Source: Mycobacterium sp. 4858
GTDB lineage: Bacteria; Actinomycetota; Actinomycetes; Mycobacteriales; Mycobacteriaceae
Length of the DNA stretch: 64,000 nucleotides
Assembly: GCF_900240975.1 (NCBI RefSeq)
Contig: NZ_LT968775.1
Span: 806,001 to 870,000, forward strand
Direction of reading: 5' to 3'
Below are positions 9,544 through 19,665 of the stretch, in pieces (position 1 is the first letter of the stretch; each line of letters starts with the position of its first letter). The notes under the pieces were generated by a model. That model searched no databases, was not told where the DNA came from, and was given only the letters and a program-made list of their open reading frames with translations. The position numbers and the translations under genes are program-made.

Positions 9544-10091
9544 CAGGCTCCCGACGGCTTGATCGGCACCGCCTGCCCGGCCACCACCAGGACCACCCGG
9601 TCGCAGAGCTCGGCGAGCCGCTGGTTGAGGGCGCCCAGTTCGTCGGCGAACCGGCGCCCGGACGCGGTGGCCGGGACGACGGCCAGGCCGACCTCCGGGC
9701 TGACCAGCACCAACGTGGAATGAAAGTCGCCGACGGCGGCGAGCGTGGATTCGATCGTGTCGCGGACCGCGGCCGGCACCGGCCCGCCGTCCCATCCGTT
9801 GTGGCGGTCCAGCGTGCCGGTCAACCAGGCGCCGAGGTCGTCGACGAGCGTCGGGATGTCCGGGGACCCGCGCAATTGGCGTGCGATGTCGTCGGTTTCG
9901 ATCGTCGACCAATGCCCCGGCCGGCGCTCGCGGTGCTCGGCGACCCGGTCCGCCCAGGCCGCGTCACCCGTCCCGGTCGGGCCGGGGGCCAGGTAACACA
10001 CCGGCTGTCCGGCCGGCAGCGCCCCGGCGATGGCGTCCTCCGCCCACCGGGATTTGCCCGACCGGATCCCGCCGAGCACCAGCGTGCGCAC
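9543..10091 (-). CDS. cobU: Adenosylcobinamide kinase / adenosylcobinamide-phosphate guanylyltransferase
   Basis: 182 residues. The Walker A motif is right at the N-terminus ([15 protein letters not shown], about residues 4-18). A VLVSPEVG segment lies near 127, and the C-terminus [13 protein letters not shown] is typical of CobU. The enzyme phosphorylates adenosylcobinamide and attaches GMP, which feeds CobS. It starts at GTG 10091, 15 bp after the DUF3043 gene, and overlaps cobT by one base. In M. tuberculosis H37Rv cobU lies elsewhere (Rv0254c), so the linkage here differs. Confidence 0.92.
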   Translation of the reverse strand: MRTLVLGGIRSGKSRWAEDAIAGALPAGQPVCYLAPGPTGTGDAAWADRVAEHRERRPGHWSTIETDDIARQLRGSPDIPTLVDDLGAWLTGTLDRHNGWDGGPVPAAVRDTIESTLAAVGDFHSTLVLVSPEVGLAVVPATASGRRFADELGALNQRLAELCDRVVLVVAGQAVPIKPSGA

Positions 10092-10106
10092 CGCGCTCAG
10101 CCGGGC

Positions 10107-10787
10107 CTACTCGACATCGGCGCCGCGCTTGACCTGGGGCCGCGGCGTGCGCAGCCGGCGCATCTGCGACGCCCTGCTGGCGGCGTAAAGGCCCAACTTC
10201 CAACGGCTTTCGGTGTTGTCGGGGAACTTCGCGTCCACCCGCCTGCTCACCTTGCGGCCCAGCAGCAGCCCGTCGACCAGCATCACGGCCATCAGCAGCA
10301 GCATTGCCGGGGAGACGTACAGCTGCAGCTGCGGGGTGGTGAACATGGCGAACATCAGGAACAGGGTCGCCGGCATGAACAGGCCCAGCAGGTTGCGCCG
10401 GGCGTCCACCACGTCGCGCACGTAGCGCCGGACCGGGCCCTGGTCGCGCGGCAGCAGGTAGGCCTCGTCGCCGGCCATCATGCGTTCCCGGCGATTCGCC
10501 ATCTTGGCGCGGTTGGCGGTCCGATCGGCCTTGCGCTCCTCGCGGCTCAGCTTGGGGCCGGCCAGCGACTTGCGGCGGGCCCGCGCCCCCGACGCGGGCA
10601 TCGGGGCGGGCGCGGCCGGCCCCCTGCGCGGCGGGCGGCGCGCCTCGTTGCGCTTGGGCGTCGGGCGGCCCTTGGGGCTCGTGCCGCGCGATCCCCGAGC
10701 GGTCGTCTCGGGGTCGCCGGCGGCATCGAGTGCGGCCGCGCCGTCGTCAAGATCGTCTTGGCCCTTCTTACGGCCCATCAGCTTCAC
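10107..10787 (-). CDS. DUF3043 membrane protein (Rv2206-type)
   Basis: 226 residues. The first 75 residues are low complexity and very basic (RGTSPKGRPTPKRNEARRP and similar), probably cytoplasmic. A conserved charged block follows (SREERKADRTANRAKMANRRERMMAGDEAYLLPRD, described here only by its ends), then RDVVDARRNLLG and two membrane segments at about residues 135-155 and 158-178, and a basic tail. This is the DUF3043 layout; no function is established. It is the first gene of a minus-strand run with cobUTS, 15 bp before cobU, with its own leaderless-type promoter. Sharing a transcript need not mean a role in B12 synthesis. Confidence 0.85.
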   Translation of the reverse strand: MKLMGRKKGQDDLDDGAAALDAAGDPETTARGSRGTSPKGRPTPKRNEARRPPRRGPAAPAPMPASGARARRKSLAGPKLSREERKADRTANRAKMANRRERMMAGDEAYLLPRDQGPVRRYVRDVVDARRNLLGLFMPATLFLMFAMFTTPQLQLYVSPAMLLLMAVMLVDGLLLGRKVSRRVDAKFPDNTESRWKLGLYAASRASQMRRLRTPRPQVKRGADVE

Positions 10788-10794
10788 AGAGGCC

Positions 10795-10800
10795 AGGTTA
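10795..10800 (-). promoter_or_regulatory. -10 element of a probable leaderless promoter for the DUF3043-cobUTS run
   Basis: The minus strand reads TAACCT, then 7 nt, then the GTG start at 10787. No Shine-Dalgarno is present. The position fits leaderless transcription of the DUF3043 gene and read-through into cobU-cobT-cobS. Confidence 0.45.
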
Positions 10801-10886
10801 CTTCGCCGATGGTCCGTCTCGGAATTGGCTTGGAATGCCTCGCTATTAGACCTGCGTCAGCGGCTCACTTGGCCCTACTCTTACAC

Positions 10887-10907
10887 GTGATGAATGGCTG
10901 CCTGTGA
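10887..10907 (+). other. Possible short leaderless upstream ORF before the glycerate kinase gene
   Basis: GTG-ATG-AAT-GGC-TGC-CTG-TGA would encode six residues including one cysteine. A TACTCT hexamer (10876-10881) lies 5 nt before the GTG and 8 nt before the ATG. The stop overlaps an in-frame ATG of the kinase reading frame as TGATG (10905-10909). Leaderless mini-ORFs are common in mycobacteria, but this one rests only on spacing. Confidence 0.25.
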
Positions 10908-10978
10908 TGGACGACGGGTCGATGGCGTCGGATGACGCCGGCTTCGGCCTCGCTCCCGGCCGCTTGCAGCTGCCCGCC

Positions 10979-12058
10979 ATGCTCGTCCTGGTGGCCCCGG
11001 ATTGTTATGGCGACAGCATGACGGCCGTGGAGGCCGCCGCGGCGATCGCGACCGGATGGACCCGGAGCCGCCCGGGCGACCGCTTCATCGTCGCCCCGCA
11101 ATCCGACGGCGGCCCCGGCTTCGTCGAGGTGCTCGCCAGCCGGCTGGGGAGCAAGACGCGTCGCCTGCGGGTGTCCGGGCCACTGTCCACCATGGTCGAG
11201 GCGGAGTGGCTGTTCGACCCCGCCACGACCACCGCCTACCTCGAATGCGCGCAGGCGTGCGGCCTGGCCCTGCTGGGGGGTCCACCCACCCCGGAGACCG
11301 CGATGGCGGCCCACAGCAGGGGAGTGGGACAGCTGATCGCCGAGGCGATGCGGACCGGCGCGACGCGGATCGTGGTCGGGCTCGGCGGCAGCGCCTGCAC
11401 CGACGGCGGGCAGGGCATGATCGCCGAGCTCGGCGGCCTGGATTCCGCCCGCCGCCAGCTGGCCAACGTGGAGCTCATCGCCGCCTCCGACACCGAATAC
11501 CCTCTGCTCGGACCCTGGGGGGCCGCCAGGGTGTTCGGGCCGCAGAAGGGCGCGGACACGGTCACGGTCGCGGCGCTGGAGGTCCGACTGCAGGCGTGGG
11601 CGCTCATCCTCGAAGCGGTGGCCGGGCGTGACGTCAGCGCCGAGCCGGGCGCGGCGGCCGCCGGTGGGCTCGGCGCCGGGCTGCTGGCGCTCGGCGGCCG
11701 GTGCGAGTCGGGCGCGGCGATCATCGCCCATCACACCCGCCTGGAGGACGATCTGGACACCGCGGAGCTCATCGTCACCGGGGAAGGGCGCTTCGACGAA
11801 CAGTCGCTGCACGGCAAGGTGGTCGGTTTTCTCGCGGACGCGGCCCGGCCGCGGGGCGTGCCGGTGATCGTGCTGGCCGGCCAGGTCGGGCTGGACAACG
11901 CCACGGTGCGCTCGGCGGGCATCATGGCCGCCCTGTCCATTGCCGATCACGCCGGATCGGTGCGGCTGGCGCAGGCCGACGCGGCCAATCAGCTCATGGG
12001 ATTGGCGTCGGTGGTGGCGGCGCGACTCGGGAATAGCGGTCCTGCAAGGTACCGTTGA
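10979..12058 (+). CDS. Glycerate kinase family protein (Rv2205c-type)
   Basis: From the ATG at 10979 the protein has 359 residues, close to the 358 of its M. tuberculosis counterpart, and begins with the conserved [18 protein letters not shown] strand-turn-helix that replaces the usual DSFKGSLSA motif. The [12 protein letters not shown] loop, [14 protein letters not shown] (about 136-149) and the C-terminal [15 protein letters not shown] are standard glycerate kinase type 1 elements for binding ATP and glycerate. In-frame starts at 10904, 10907 and 10922 would add up to 25 residues; 10907 overlaps the mini-ORF stop, so a longer product is possible. It phosphorylates glycerate, linking it to glycolysis. 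Confidence 0.85.
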   Translation: MLVLVAPDCYGDSMTAVEAAAAIATGWTRSRPGDRFIVAPQSDGGPGFVEVLASRLGSKTRRLRVSGPLSTMVEAEWLFDPATTTAYLECAQACGLALLGGPPTPETAMAAHSRGVGQLIAEAMRTGATRIVVGLGGSACTDGGQGMIAELGGLDSARRQLANVELIAASDTEYPLLGPWGAARVFGPQKGADTVTVAALEVRLQAWALILEAVAGRDVSAEPGAAAAGGLGAGLLALGGRCESGAAIIAHHTRLEDDLDTAELIVTGEGRFDEQSLHGKVVGFLADAARPRGVPVIVLAGQVGLDNATVRSAGIMAALSIADHAGSVRLAQADAANQLMGLASVVAARLGNSGPARYR

Positions 12059-12158
12059 TGCAGTGGGCTTTTTCCGGGCGGATCGGGCCGCCTAACGCGA
12101 CACCAGCGGGCTCGAACCTGAACGAAGCCACCCAACGATGAGGCATGTAGGAGAAGCA

Positions 12159-12515
12159 ATGACGGTGCAAAACGAGTCGAGCGCCAAGACGCACGGCGTG
12201 ATCCTGACCGAGGCCGCCGCCACCAAGGCAAAGTCCCTGCTCGACCAGGAGGGGCGGGATGACCTGGCGCTGCGTATCGCGGTCCAGCCGGGAGGCTGCG
12301 CGGGCCTGCGCTACAACCTCTTCTTCGACGACCGGACGCTCGACGGCGACCTGACCGCCGACTTCGGCGGTGTGACGCTGACGGTGGACCGGATGAGCGC
12401 GCCCTACGTGGAAGGCGCGTCCATCGATTTCGTCGACACCATCGAGAAGCAGGGCTTCACGATCGACAACCCCAACGCCACCGGTTCGTGCGCCTGCGGC
12501 GACTCGTTCAACTGA
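12159..12515 (+). CDS. erpA: A-type iron-sulfur cluster carrier (ErpA/HesB family)
   Basis: 118 residues, the length of Rv2204c. The three conserved cysteines are all present: one in PGGCAGLRY and two in the C-terminal GSCACGDSF. Together they bind a [2Fe-2S] or [4Fe-4S] cluster for delivery to apo-proteins. The ATG at 12159 is preceded by an excellent ribosome-binding site (GTAGGAGAAGC), which settles the start over an upstream in-frame ATG at 12138. It stands alone between the kinase gene and a convergent membrane-protein gene. Assignment to ErpA rather than IscA follows mycobacterial usage. Confidence 0.9.
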   Translation: MTVQNESSAKTHGVILTEAAATKAKSLLDQEGRDDLALRIAVQPGGCAGLRYNLFFDDRTLDGDLTADFGGVTLTVDRMSAPYVEGASIDFVDTIEKQGFTIDNPNATGSCACGDSFN

Positions 12516-12539
12516 CCGGGTAAGCCCGAGCCCGCGCGC

Positions 12540-13193
12540 TCAGTACGAGCCGCCGGTGCGCAGCACGTACGAGCACACCATGATCTGGCCCCGCTGAAAG
12601 AGCAGCTGGGCGATGCCCTGCAGGTCGCCGCGCAGCGGGCCGCCGACCGCGGGGGCCGCCCGCATGGTGAACAGCGCCTGGGCCTGGTACTGCGACAGGT
12701 AGACGATCTTGTCGATCGAGGTCACCTCGACCTGGGAGAACTGCTTCCGGAACGCGTCGCTGCTCAGCTTCGCCAGGGCCTGGTCGGACCGTTTGTCGCG
12801 GACGCCGTCGTACATGCCGCACAGCGCATTGCGTTCGATCTCCTCGATGTCGCGGTGGTCGAGGGCGTCCAGGTACCCCTGGATGGCCGTCTTGGCGGCG
12901 CCCTCGGAGAACGTCGCGCCGGTGTTGGCCCCGTTGGTGCGCACGCCGTAGACGATCGCCACGGTCAGGGCCGCCACCAGCGCGGCGGCCAACAGCACGC
13001 CGACGACCAGCCGCCGCTTGGAGCGTCGCTGCGGGTAGGGCATCGGCGGCGCCTGCCCGGCATAATTGGCGGGTGCCGCGTCGCCGGCGCGGGGGTCGTC
13101 GGGGAATTCGAGCGGCCGGGCTTCGGCCGGGCGTTCGGGTCCGCTGGGTCCGCTGCCGCCGACGGTGTGGTTCGGCGAGTGCGGACCTGCCAT
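12540..13193 (-). CDS. Single-pass membrane protein, Rv2203-type, unknown function
   Basis: 217 residues. A Pro/Gly-rich cytoplasmic stretch (1-50) ends in the basic PQRRSKRRL, then comes one membrane helix (about 61-82). The roughly 135-residue external domain has two cysteines (ALCGMYDG and MVCSYVL) that could form a disulfide. The fold of alternating helix and sheet with a YLDALDHRDIEEI opening resembles the small NTF2-like/DUF4878 domains common on mycobacterial membrane proteins. An AGGAGA ribosome site precedes the ATG at 13193. It diverges from the adenosine kinase gene across 197 bp. Function unknown. Confidence 0.75.
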   Translation of the reverse strand: MAGPHSPNHTVGGSGPSGPERPAEARPLEFPDDPRAGDAAPANYAGQAPPMPYPQRRSKRRLVVGVLLAAALVAALTVAIVYGVRTNGANTGATFSEGAAKTAIQGYLDALDHRDIEEIERNALCGMYDGVRDKRSDQALAKLSSDAFRKQFSQVEVTSIDKIVYLSQYQAQALFTMRAAPAVGGPLRGDLQGIAQLLFQRGQIMVCSYVLRTGGSY

Positions 13194-13372
13194 CGTGGTC
13201 TCCTACGGTGGTAGACGGGACTTGTACACGGGGCTGGGTGCGGATACCCCGACCGAGCACCGCGGTACCGGCGACTTGAGCGAGTTCCCTAGGGAGGCTA
13301 GCGCACCGCCTCGCGCCGACCGTGCACACAGTGACGGTCCGGAGGCGTGCGTAAGCTAGATAACCTTACTAA

Positions 13373-14365
<993 letters not shown>

Positions 14366-14383
14366 ACCTGGCGAGCGGAACCG

Positions 14384-16327
14384 TTACAGCTGCACGGGGT
14401 AGTGCGGCTCGCTGATCTGCGGCACCACGCTGCGCTCGACGAAGATCGCGTGCCAGAGCATGAAGATGAGCAGCGTCCACAGCCGGCGGCTGTGGTCGCC
14501 GGCGCCGTTGCGGTGCTCGTCGAGCATCCGCCGGACGGCGGCCAGGTCGACGAGGTGACCGGCCTGTGAGGACGCCACCAGCCCGTAGGCCCAGTCCAGG
14601 AGCTCGCCCGCACGCAGCCAGTGTCGGATGGGCACCGGGAAGCCCAGCTTGGGCCGGTGCAGCACGTGCGCGGGAACGATCGGCTCAAGCGCTCGGCGCA
14701 GCGCGTACTTGGTGGTGGTGCGGGTGATCTTGGCCTCGACGGGCAGTCGCGAGGCGACGGCGAAGACCTCTGGATCCAGGAACGGCACCCGCAGCTCCAG
14801 CGAGTTGGCCATCGTCATCTTGTCCGCCTTGACCAGGATATCGCCGCGCAGCCAGGTGAACAGGTCGATGTGCTGCATGCGGGCCACCGGGTCCCAGCCG
14901 GCCGACTGCGCGTACACCGAGGCGGTGACGTCGGTGTGGGTCCATTCGGGCCGGAAGCCGGGCAGCACGTCGCGCAGCTGGGCGTCGGAGAAGCTGCGCG
15001 CGTTGCCGTAGTAGCGCTCCTCGAGCGTCAGCGAGCCGCGGTGCAGCAGGCTCTTGCCGCGCATTCCCTCCGGCAGCGGCTTGGACACCTTGCCCATCGA
15101 CCGCCGCAGCGGCCTCGGCAGGTAGTCGAATGGCTTGAGCGACAACGGTTCCCGATAGATCGTGTAGCCGCCGAACAACTCGTCGGCGCCCTCCCCGGAC
15201 AGCACCACCTTGACGTGTTTGCGGGCCTCCCGGGCGACGAAGAACAGGGGCACCAGCGCGGGGTCGGCCACCGGCTCGTCGAGGTACCAGACGATTTCGG
15301 GCAGGGCGGCCACGAACTCGTCCGGGTGGACCACCTTGGCGACGTGGCGGGCGCCGATCGCCTCGGCGGAGGCCACCGCGACGTCGATCTCGGAGAAGCC
15401 CTCCCGCTCGAACCCGGTGGTGAAGGTGATCAGCTTGGGGTTGTGCCGGATGGCCAGCGCCGCGATGGCGGTGGAGTCGATGCCTCCGGACAGGAACGCC
15501 CCGACGGTGACGTCGGCGCGCATGTGCTTGGCCACCGAGTCCTCGAGCACCGCGGTGATCTCGTCGTAGCGGCCCTGCTCGCTGTCGCGGCTGATCGGCG
15601 TGGCCGCGAAGCGCGGCACGAAGTAGCGGGGGATCTCCGGCTGCCGCCCGGGCCGGATCCGCGCGTGGCAGCCCGATTCCAGCCGGCGCACCCCGCGGTG
15701 CAGCGTCTCGGGCTCGGGCACGTATTGCAGCACGGTGTAGTGCTGCACGGCCCGGTCGTCGATGTCGGTGTCGAACCCGACCAACTCGGCCAGGTCCAGC
15801 AGGCACTTCTTCTCGCTGCCCACCGCCGTGCCGCCGGTGCCGGTGGCCATGAAGAGCGGCTTGATACCGAAAGGGTCTCGGGCACAGAACAATTCGAGAG
15901 TGGCGGTGTCCCACAGGGCGAAGGCGAACATGCCGCGCAGCCGGGTCAGCACGTCGGCGCCCCAGTAGTGGTATCCGGCGACGATCGCCTCGCCGTCACC
16001 GTCGGTGGCGAAGGCCGCGCCGTGCGCGGTGGCCAGCTCGTCGCGTAGCTCGAGGTAGTTGTAGATCTCCCCGTTGAACACCAGCACGTAGCGATCCGGC
16101 GACTCCGGCGGGCCCCAGCGCAGCGGCTGGTGCGAGTGCGCGATGTCGATGATCGACAGCCGGTTGAAGCCGAACACGACGCTTCCGTCGGCGCCCGGGT
16201 CGGTCCATGTGCCCGGCTCGTCGGGGCCGCGGTGGCGCATCAGATGCGACGCGCGCGCGATCGCGGCGTCGGCCCGGGCGGCGTCCGCACTGTCGGGGGC
16301 AGCGAGGAACGCCAGCAGACCACACAC
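14384..16327 (-). CDS. asnB: Glutamine-hydrolysing asparagine synthetase (class B)
   Basis: The start is fixed by chemistry: GTG at 16327 puts a cysteine at position 2 (VCGLLAFLA), the N-terminal nucleophile of the class II glutaminase domain once fMet is removed. This gives 647 residues against about 652 in M. tuberculosis. The glutaminase domain runs to about residue 220 ([23 protein letters not shown]). The synthetase domain follows, with the ATP pyrophosphatase loop [14 protein letters not shown] and [10 protein letters not shown]. The enzyme makes asparagine from aspartate and glutamine and in mycobacteria can also amidate cell-wall precursors. It diverges from ctaC over 132 bp. Confidence 0.93.
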   Translation of the reverse strand: MCGLLAFLAAPDSADAARADAAIARASHLMRHRGPDEPGTWTDPGADGSVVFGFNRLSIIDIAHSHQPLRWGPPESPDRYVLVFNGEIYNYLELRDELATAHGAAFATDGDGEAIVAGYHYWGADVLTRLRGMFAFALWDTATLELFCARDPFGIKPLFMATGTGGTAVGSEKKCLLDLAELVGFDTDIDDRAVQHYTVLQYVPEPETLHRGVRRLESGCHARIRPGRQPEIPRYFVPRFAATPISRDSEQGRYDEITAVLEDSVAKHMRADVTVGAFLSGGIDSTAIAALAIRHNPKLITFTTGFEREGFSEIDVAVASAEAIGARHVAKVVHPDEFVAALPEIVWYLDEPVADPALVPLFFVAREARKHVKVVLSGEGADELFGGYTIYREPLSLKPFDYLPRPLRRSMGKVSKPLPEGMRGKSLLHRGSLTLEERYYGNARSFSDAQLRDVLPGFRPEWTHTDVTASVYAQSAGWDPVARMQHIDLFTWLRGDILVKADKMTMANSLELRVPFLDPEVFAVASRLPVEAKITRTTTKYALRRALEPIVPAHVLHRPKLGFPVPIRHWLRAGELLDWAYGLVASSQAGHLVDLAAVRRMLDEHRNGAGDHSRRLWTLLIFMLWHAIFVERSVVPQISEPHYPVQL

Positions 16328-16417
16328 GGCGCCCCAGTATGCCGCACCCGGCCGCCGATTGTGGTGCCGCACACCCGGGACGGGCCGGGGTTTCGTCGCC
16401 GCGGTCAGCGGCGTGGT

Positions 16418-16433
16418 CTACGCTGCGTAGTAT
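16418..16433 (+). promoter_or_regulatory. Palindrome and -10 element in the asnB-ctaC intergenic region
   Basis: CTACGC and GCGTAG flank a single T (16418-16430), forming a perfect 6+1+6 palindrome. Its right arm runs into TAGTAT (16428-16433), a TANNNT hexamer that could be the ctaC -10, about 27 nt before the GTG. A dyad overlapping a -10 could be an operator. No regulator is identified. Confidence 0.35.
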
Positions 16434-16459
16434 TCGATATCCGAGCAGGAGGCGCCGAC

Positions 16460-17560
16460 GTGACACCTCGCGAGCAGGTCCGTTCGCAACGTTTGTCGCA
16501 GGGCAGGTTTTGGGGCCGTTCCGGGGGCGTTCGGCATGGTCTGCCCCGTCGCCTGCGGCCGCTGGCGCTGGCCGCGACATTCGGCGTGTTGGCGCTGACC
16601 CTGAGCGGATGCAGCTGGGAGGACGTGCTGGGCCTGGGCTGGCCCAAGGGCATCACCCCGCAGGCCCACCTCAACCGTGAGCTGTGGCTCGGCGCCACCA
16701 TCGCCTCGCTGGTCGTCGGCGTCATCGTGTGGGGTTTGATCTTCTGGGCATCCGCCTTCCACCGCAAGAAGGCCACCGACACCGAGCTGCCCCGCCAGTT
16801 CGGCTACAACATGCCGCTGGAACTGGTCCTGACGGTGACGCCGTTCCTGATCATCTCGGTGTTGTTCTACTTCACCGTGGTGGTCCAGGAGAAAATGCTG
16901 CACGTCGACAAGGACCCCGAGGTGGTGGTGGACGTCACCGCCTTCCAGTGGAACTGGAAGTTCGGCTATCAGCGCGTCGACTTCAAGGACGGCACGCTGA
17001 CCTACGACGGCGCCGACCAGGCGCGCAAGAACGCGATGGTGTCCAAGCCCGAAGGCAAGGACGCCCACGGCGAGGAGCTCGTCGGACCGGTACGCGGGCT
17101 GAACACCTCCGACCGCACCTACCTGAACTTCGACAAGGTCGAGACCCTGGGAACCAGCGACGAGATCCCCGTGCTGGTGCTGCCGACCGGCAAGCGCATC
17201 CAGTTCCGGCTGGCCTCCGCGGATGTCATCCACACGTTCTGGGTGCCGGAGTTCCTGTTCAAGCGCGACGTGATCCCCAACGCCGAGGCGAACAACTCGA
17301 TCAACGTCTTCCAGGTGGACGACATCAGCAAGCCAGGGGCCTTCGTGGGCCATTGCGCCGAGTTCTGTGGCACCTATCACTCGATGATGAATTTCGAGGT
17401 TAGGGTGGTGCCGCCCAACGACTTCAAGGCTTACCTGCAGCAGCGGATCGACGGAAAGAGCAACGCCCAGGCATTGCAGGCCATCGGTCAGGCACCGCTC
17501 GCGGTGTCCACCCACCCGTTCGACACCCGCCGCGGCCAGTTGGCCGGAAGTCAGCAGTAG
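16460..17560 (+). CDS. ctaC: Cytochrome c oxidase subunit II
   Basis: 366 residues. GTG 16460 is preceded by a strong AGGAGG at 8-9 nt. The N-terminus is a lipoprotein signal: a basic stretch, a hydrophobic run and the lipobox LTLSGC with Cys51. Two membrane helices follow (about 76-99 and 115-137). The periplasmic cupredoxin domain carries the electron-conducting aromatic segment [11 protein letters not shown] and the CuA ligands in [13 protein letters not shown] (H298, C299, C303, H307, M310). It takes electrons from the dihaem QcrC in the bc1-aa3 supercomplex. Subunit I (ctaD) is not in this window. Confidence 0.94.
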   Translation: MTPREQVRSQRLSQGRFWGRSGGVRHGLPRRLRPLALAATFGVLALTLSGCSWEDVLGLGWPKGITPQAHLNRELWLGATIASLVVGVIVWGLIFWASAFHRKKATDTELPRQFGYNMPLELVLTVTPFLIISVLFYFTVVVQEKMLHVDKDPEVVVDVTAFQWNWKFGYQRVDFKDGTLTYDGADQARKNAMVSKPEGKDAHGEELVGPVRGLNTSDRTYLNFDKVETLGTSDEIPVLVLPTGKRIQFRLASADVIHTFWVPEFLFKRDVIPNAEANNSINVFQVDDISKPGAFVGHCAEFCGTYHSMMNFEVRVVPPNDFKAYLQQRIDGKSNAQALQAIGQAPLAVSTHPFDTRRGQLAGSQQ

Positions 17561-17573
17561 GTTAGGACACCAA

Positions 17574-17993
17574 ATGCATATTGAAGCCAGGCTTTTCGAA
17601 TTCGTCGCCGGGTTTTTCATTGTGGTTGCGGTGCTTTACGGGGTGCTGACAGCCCTTTTCGCCACCGGCGGTGAGGAATGGGCGGGCACAACCGCGCTGG
17701 CGCTGACCGGCGGACTGGCGTTGATCGTGGCCACCTTCTTCCGATTCGTCGCGCGCCGCATCGACACCCGGCCCGAGGACTACGAGGGCGCCGAGATCAG
17801 CGACGGAGCAGGTGAATTGGGCTTCTTCAGCCCGCACAGCTGGTGGCCGATCCTGATCGCGCTGTCGGCCTCGGTGAGTGCGGTCGGCATCGCGCTGTGG
17901 CTGCCGTGGCTGATCGCCGCGGGGGTGATGTTCGTCCTCGCGTCGGTCGCGGGACTGGTATTCGAGTACTACGTGGGACCCGAGAAGCACTGA
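17574..17993 (+). CDS. ctaF: Cytochrome c oxidase subunit IV, actinobacterial type
   Basis: 139 residues, the same length as Rv2199c. It starts 13 bp after ctaC. Four hydrophobic segments are visible (about 7-28, 36-54, 88-105, 108-127), with the conserved [22 protein letters not shown] (given here as its ends) between segments 2 and 3 followed by FFSPHSWWP. CtaF is the small actinobacterial oxidase subunit that packs on subunits I and III in the aa3 complex. Spacing and synteny make it co-transcribed with ctaC. Confidence 0.92.
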   Translation: MHIEARLFEFVAGFFIVVAVLYGVLTALFATGGEEWAGTTALALTGGLALIVATFFRFVARRIDTRPEDYEGAEISDGAGELGFFSPHSWWPILIALSASVSAVGIALWLPWLIAAGVMFVLASVAGLVFEYYVGPEKH

Positions 17994-18018
17994 TCCGCAC
18001 GCGATAAGGTCACAATCC

Positions 18019-18030
18019 GATCACGTGATC
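18019..18030. promoter_or_regulatory. 12-bp perfect palindrome upstream of mmpS3
   Basis: GATCACGTGATC is fully self-complementary and lies 26 bp after the ctaF stop in the 180-bp gap before mmpS3. A TANNNT hexamer (TAATGT, 18073-18078) downstream could be the mmpS3 -10, giving a leader of roughly 90 nt. The dyad would then lie upstream of the promoter core, as for an activator or repressor site. The binding protein is unknown. Confidence 0.35.
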
Positions 18031-18173
18031 TGTGGCCGCTTCGCCAGGACTTCTTTGCCACTCTCGGTTCGGTAATGTTTTGCCCAGGCAATGACAATTT
18101 CTCAAGCGCGCGCGCAACGCTACGGCCGTCGGGCCCCGCGCGCTGGTGAGGCAGTCGGACAGGGCAGGCAAAG

Positions 18174-19014
18174 ATGAGCGGGCCGAAACCACCGGAATGG
18201 GAACCTGAGGAACCCGATTCCGTGAACGAGGCTCCCCACCAACCCGATTCCGACGGCGAGCCCGCGGACGGCCCGGAATCCGCGGGCGAACCCGGTCCCG
18301 ACGACGAACTCGAGCCCTTCGACGACGGCGCCGAGCCGGCGGCCGAGCAGACCGGCCAGACCGACGCCTACTCGCGGGCCTATTCGGCCCCGGAGTCGGA
18401 GCACTTCATGAGCGGCCCGTACTTGCCGGCCGATCTCCGGCTCTACGACTACGACGCCTTCGACGAGTCGGACGACACCGACGACGAGCACGCCGCACCG
18501 CGCTGGCCGTGGGTGGTCGGGATCGCCGCCATCGTGGCCGCCATCGCGCTCGTCGTCTCGGTGTCGCTGTTGTTCGCGCGCACCGACACCACCAAGCTGG
18601 CCAACCCGAACACCACCACCACCGTCCCGTCGACGCCGCCGATGCAGGACGAGATCACGACCACCAAACCGCCACCGCCGCCCGCCCCCGGCCACCTCGA
18701 CCGCGGCGGCGCCGCCGCCACCGCCGCCGACCACCCCGGCGGGGCCGCGGCAAGTGACCTATTCGGTGACCGGCACCAAGGCGCCCGGTGACATCATCTC
18801 GGTGACCTACGTCGACGCGTCGGGGCGGCGGCGCACGCAGCACAACGTGTACATCCCGTGGTCGATGACCGTCACGCCCATCTCCCAGTCCGACGTGGGC
18901 TCCGTCGAGGCGTCCAGCCTTTTCCGGGTCAGCCGGCTCAACTGCTCGATCACGACGAGCGATGGAACCGTCCTGTCGTCGAACACCAACGACGCACCGC
19001 AGACGAGCTGCTGA
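18174..19014 (+). pseudogene. mmpS3: mmpS3, frameshifted by one base
   Basis: The first part (18174 to about 18689) encodes the MmpS3 acidic cytoplasmic region, a membrane helix (about residues 104-127) and a Thr/Pro-rich linker. The conserved C-terminal domain, from [13 protein letters not shown] to the final QTSC at 19012, is in the next frame. Removing one C from the five-C run at 18685-18689 restores a continuous 279-residue protein (M. tuberculosis MmpS3 has about 299). Read as it stands, the first frame stops at 18791 without the MmpS domain. Codon use and conservation stay normal on both sides, so a sequencing error or very recent mutation is likelier than old decay. MmpS3 is an envelope protein linked to growth and division. 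Confidence 0.85.
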
Positions 19015-19658
19015 TGGTCAGCAGGTATTCGGCGTACCGCCGTGGGTTGGGCGACGACACCGTTTCGCCCGACGTCGTCGACCGCATATTGATCGGCGCC
19101 TGCGCCGTCGTCTGGCTGGTGTTGCTGGGCGTGAGCGTGGCCGCGGCCGTCGCGCTGTCGGACCTGGGGCGGGGCTTTCACAAGGCGGCCGGCGGCAGCC
19201 ATACCACGTCGTGGGTGCTGTACGCCGTGATCGTGGTGTCCGCGCTGATCATCGCCGGGGCCATCCCGATGCTGTTGCGTGCCCGCCGGATGGCGCAGAG
19301 CGAGCCCGCCGCCCGGGGGATGACGGCACCCCGGGCCCCGGTGCGCCTGATGTCCCAGGCGCCGCGCACCGCGGCCGAATGGGCGCGTCAGCCGAGGGCG
19401 CAGGCGCCGGCTGAGGAGGCCGACTCCGGCTGGTCGGGGGAGGCGGTCGATCGGGTCTGGTTGCGCGGCACCGTGCTGCTGGTGGGCGCGATGGGCCTGG
19501 CGCTGGTCGCGGTGGCCACTGCCACCTACCTGATGGCCGTGGGCCACGACAGCCCGTCCTGGGTCGCTTACGGCGTGGCCGCGGTCGTCACCGCCGGGAT
19601 GCCGGCGATCGAGTGGCTGCACGTCCGGCAGCTGCGCCGCGCCATCGCCGCGCAGTAG
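19014..19658 (+). CDS. Conserved four-helix membrane protein, Rv2197c-type
   Basis: 214 residues, exactly the length of Rv2197c. The ATG at 19014 shares a base with the mmpS3 stop (TGATG), so its translation would normally be coupled to the MmpS3 C-terminal frame. Four membrane segments are visible (about 22-44, 63-83, 149-170, 179-197), with a charged cytoplasmic loop (residues 85-148) between pairs. Its position between ctaCF-mmpS3 and the qcr operon is conserved in mycobacteria. No catalytic motif is visible and its function is unknown. Confidence 0.8.
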   Translation: MVSRYSAYRRGLGDDTVSPDVVDRILIGACAVVWLVLLGVSVAAAVALSDLGRGFHKAAGGSHTTSWVLYAVIVVSALIIAGAIPMLLRARRMAQSEPAARGMTAPRAPVRLMSQAPRTAAEWARQPRAQAPAEEADSGWSGEAVDRVWLRGTVLLVGAMGLALVAVATATYLMAVGHDSPSWVAYGVAAVVTAGMPAIEWLHVRQLRRAIAAQ

Positions 19659-19665
19659 GCCCGCG

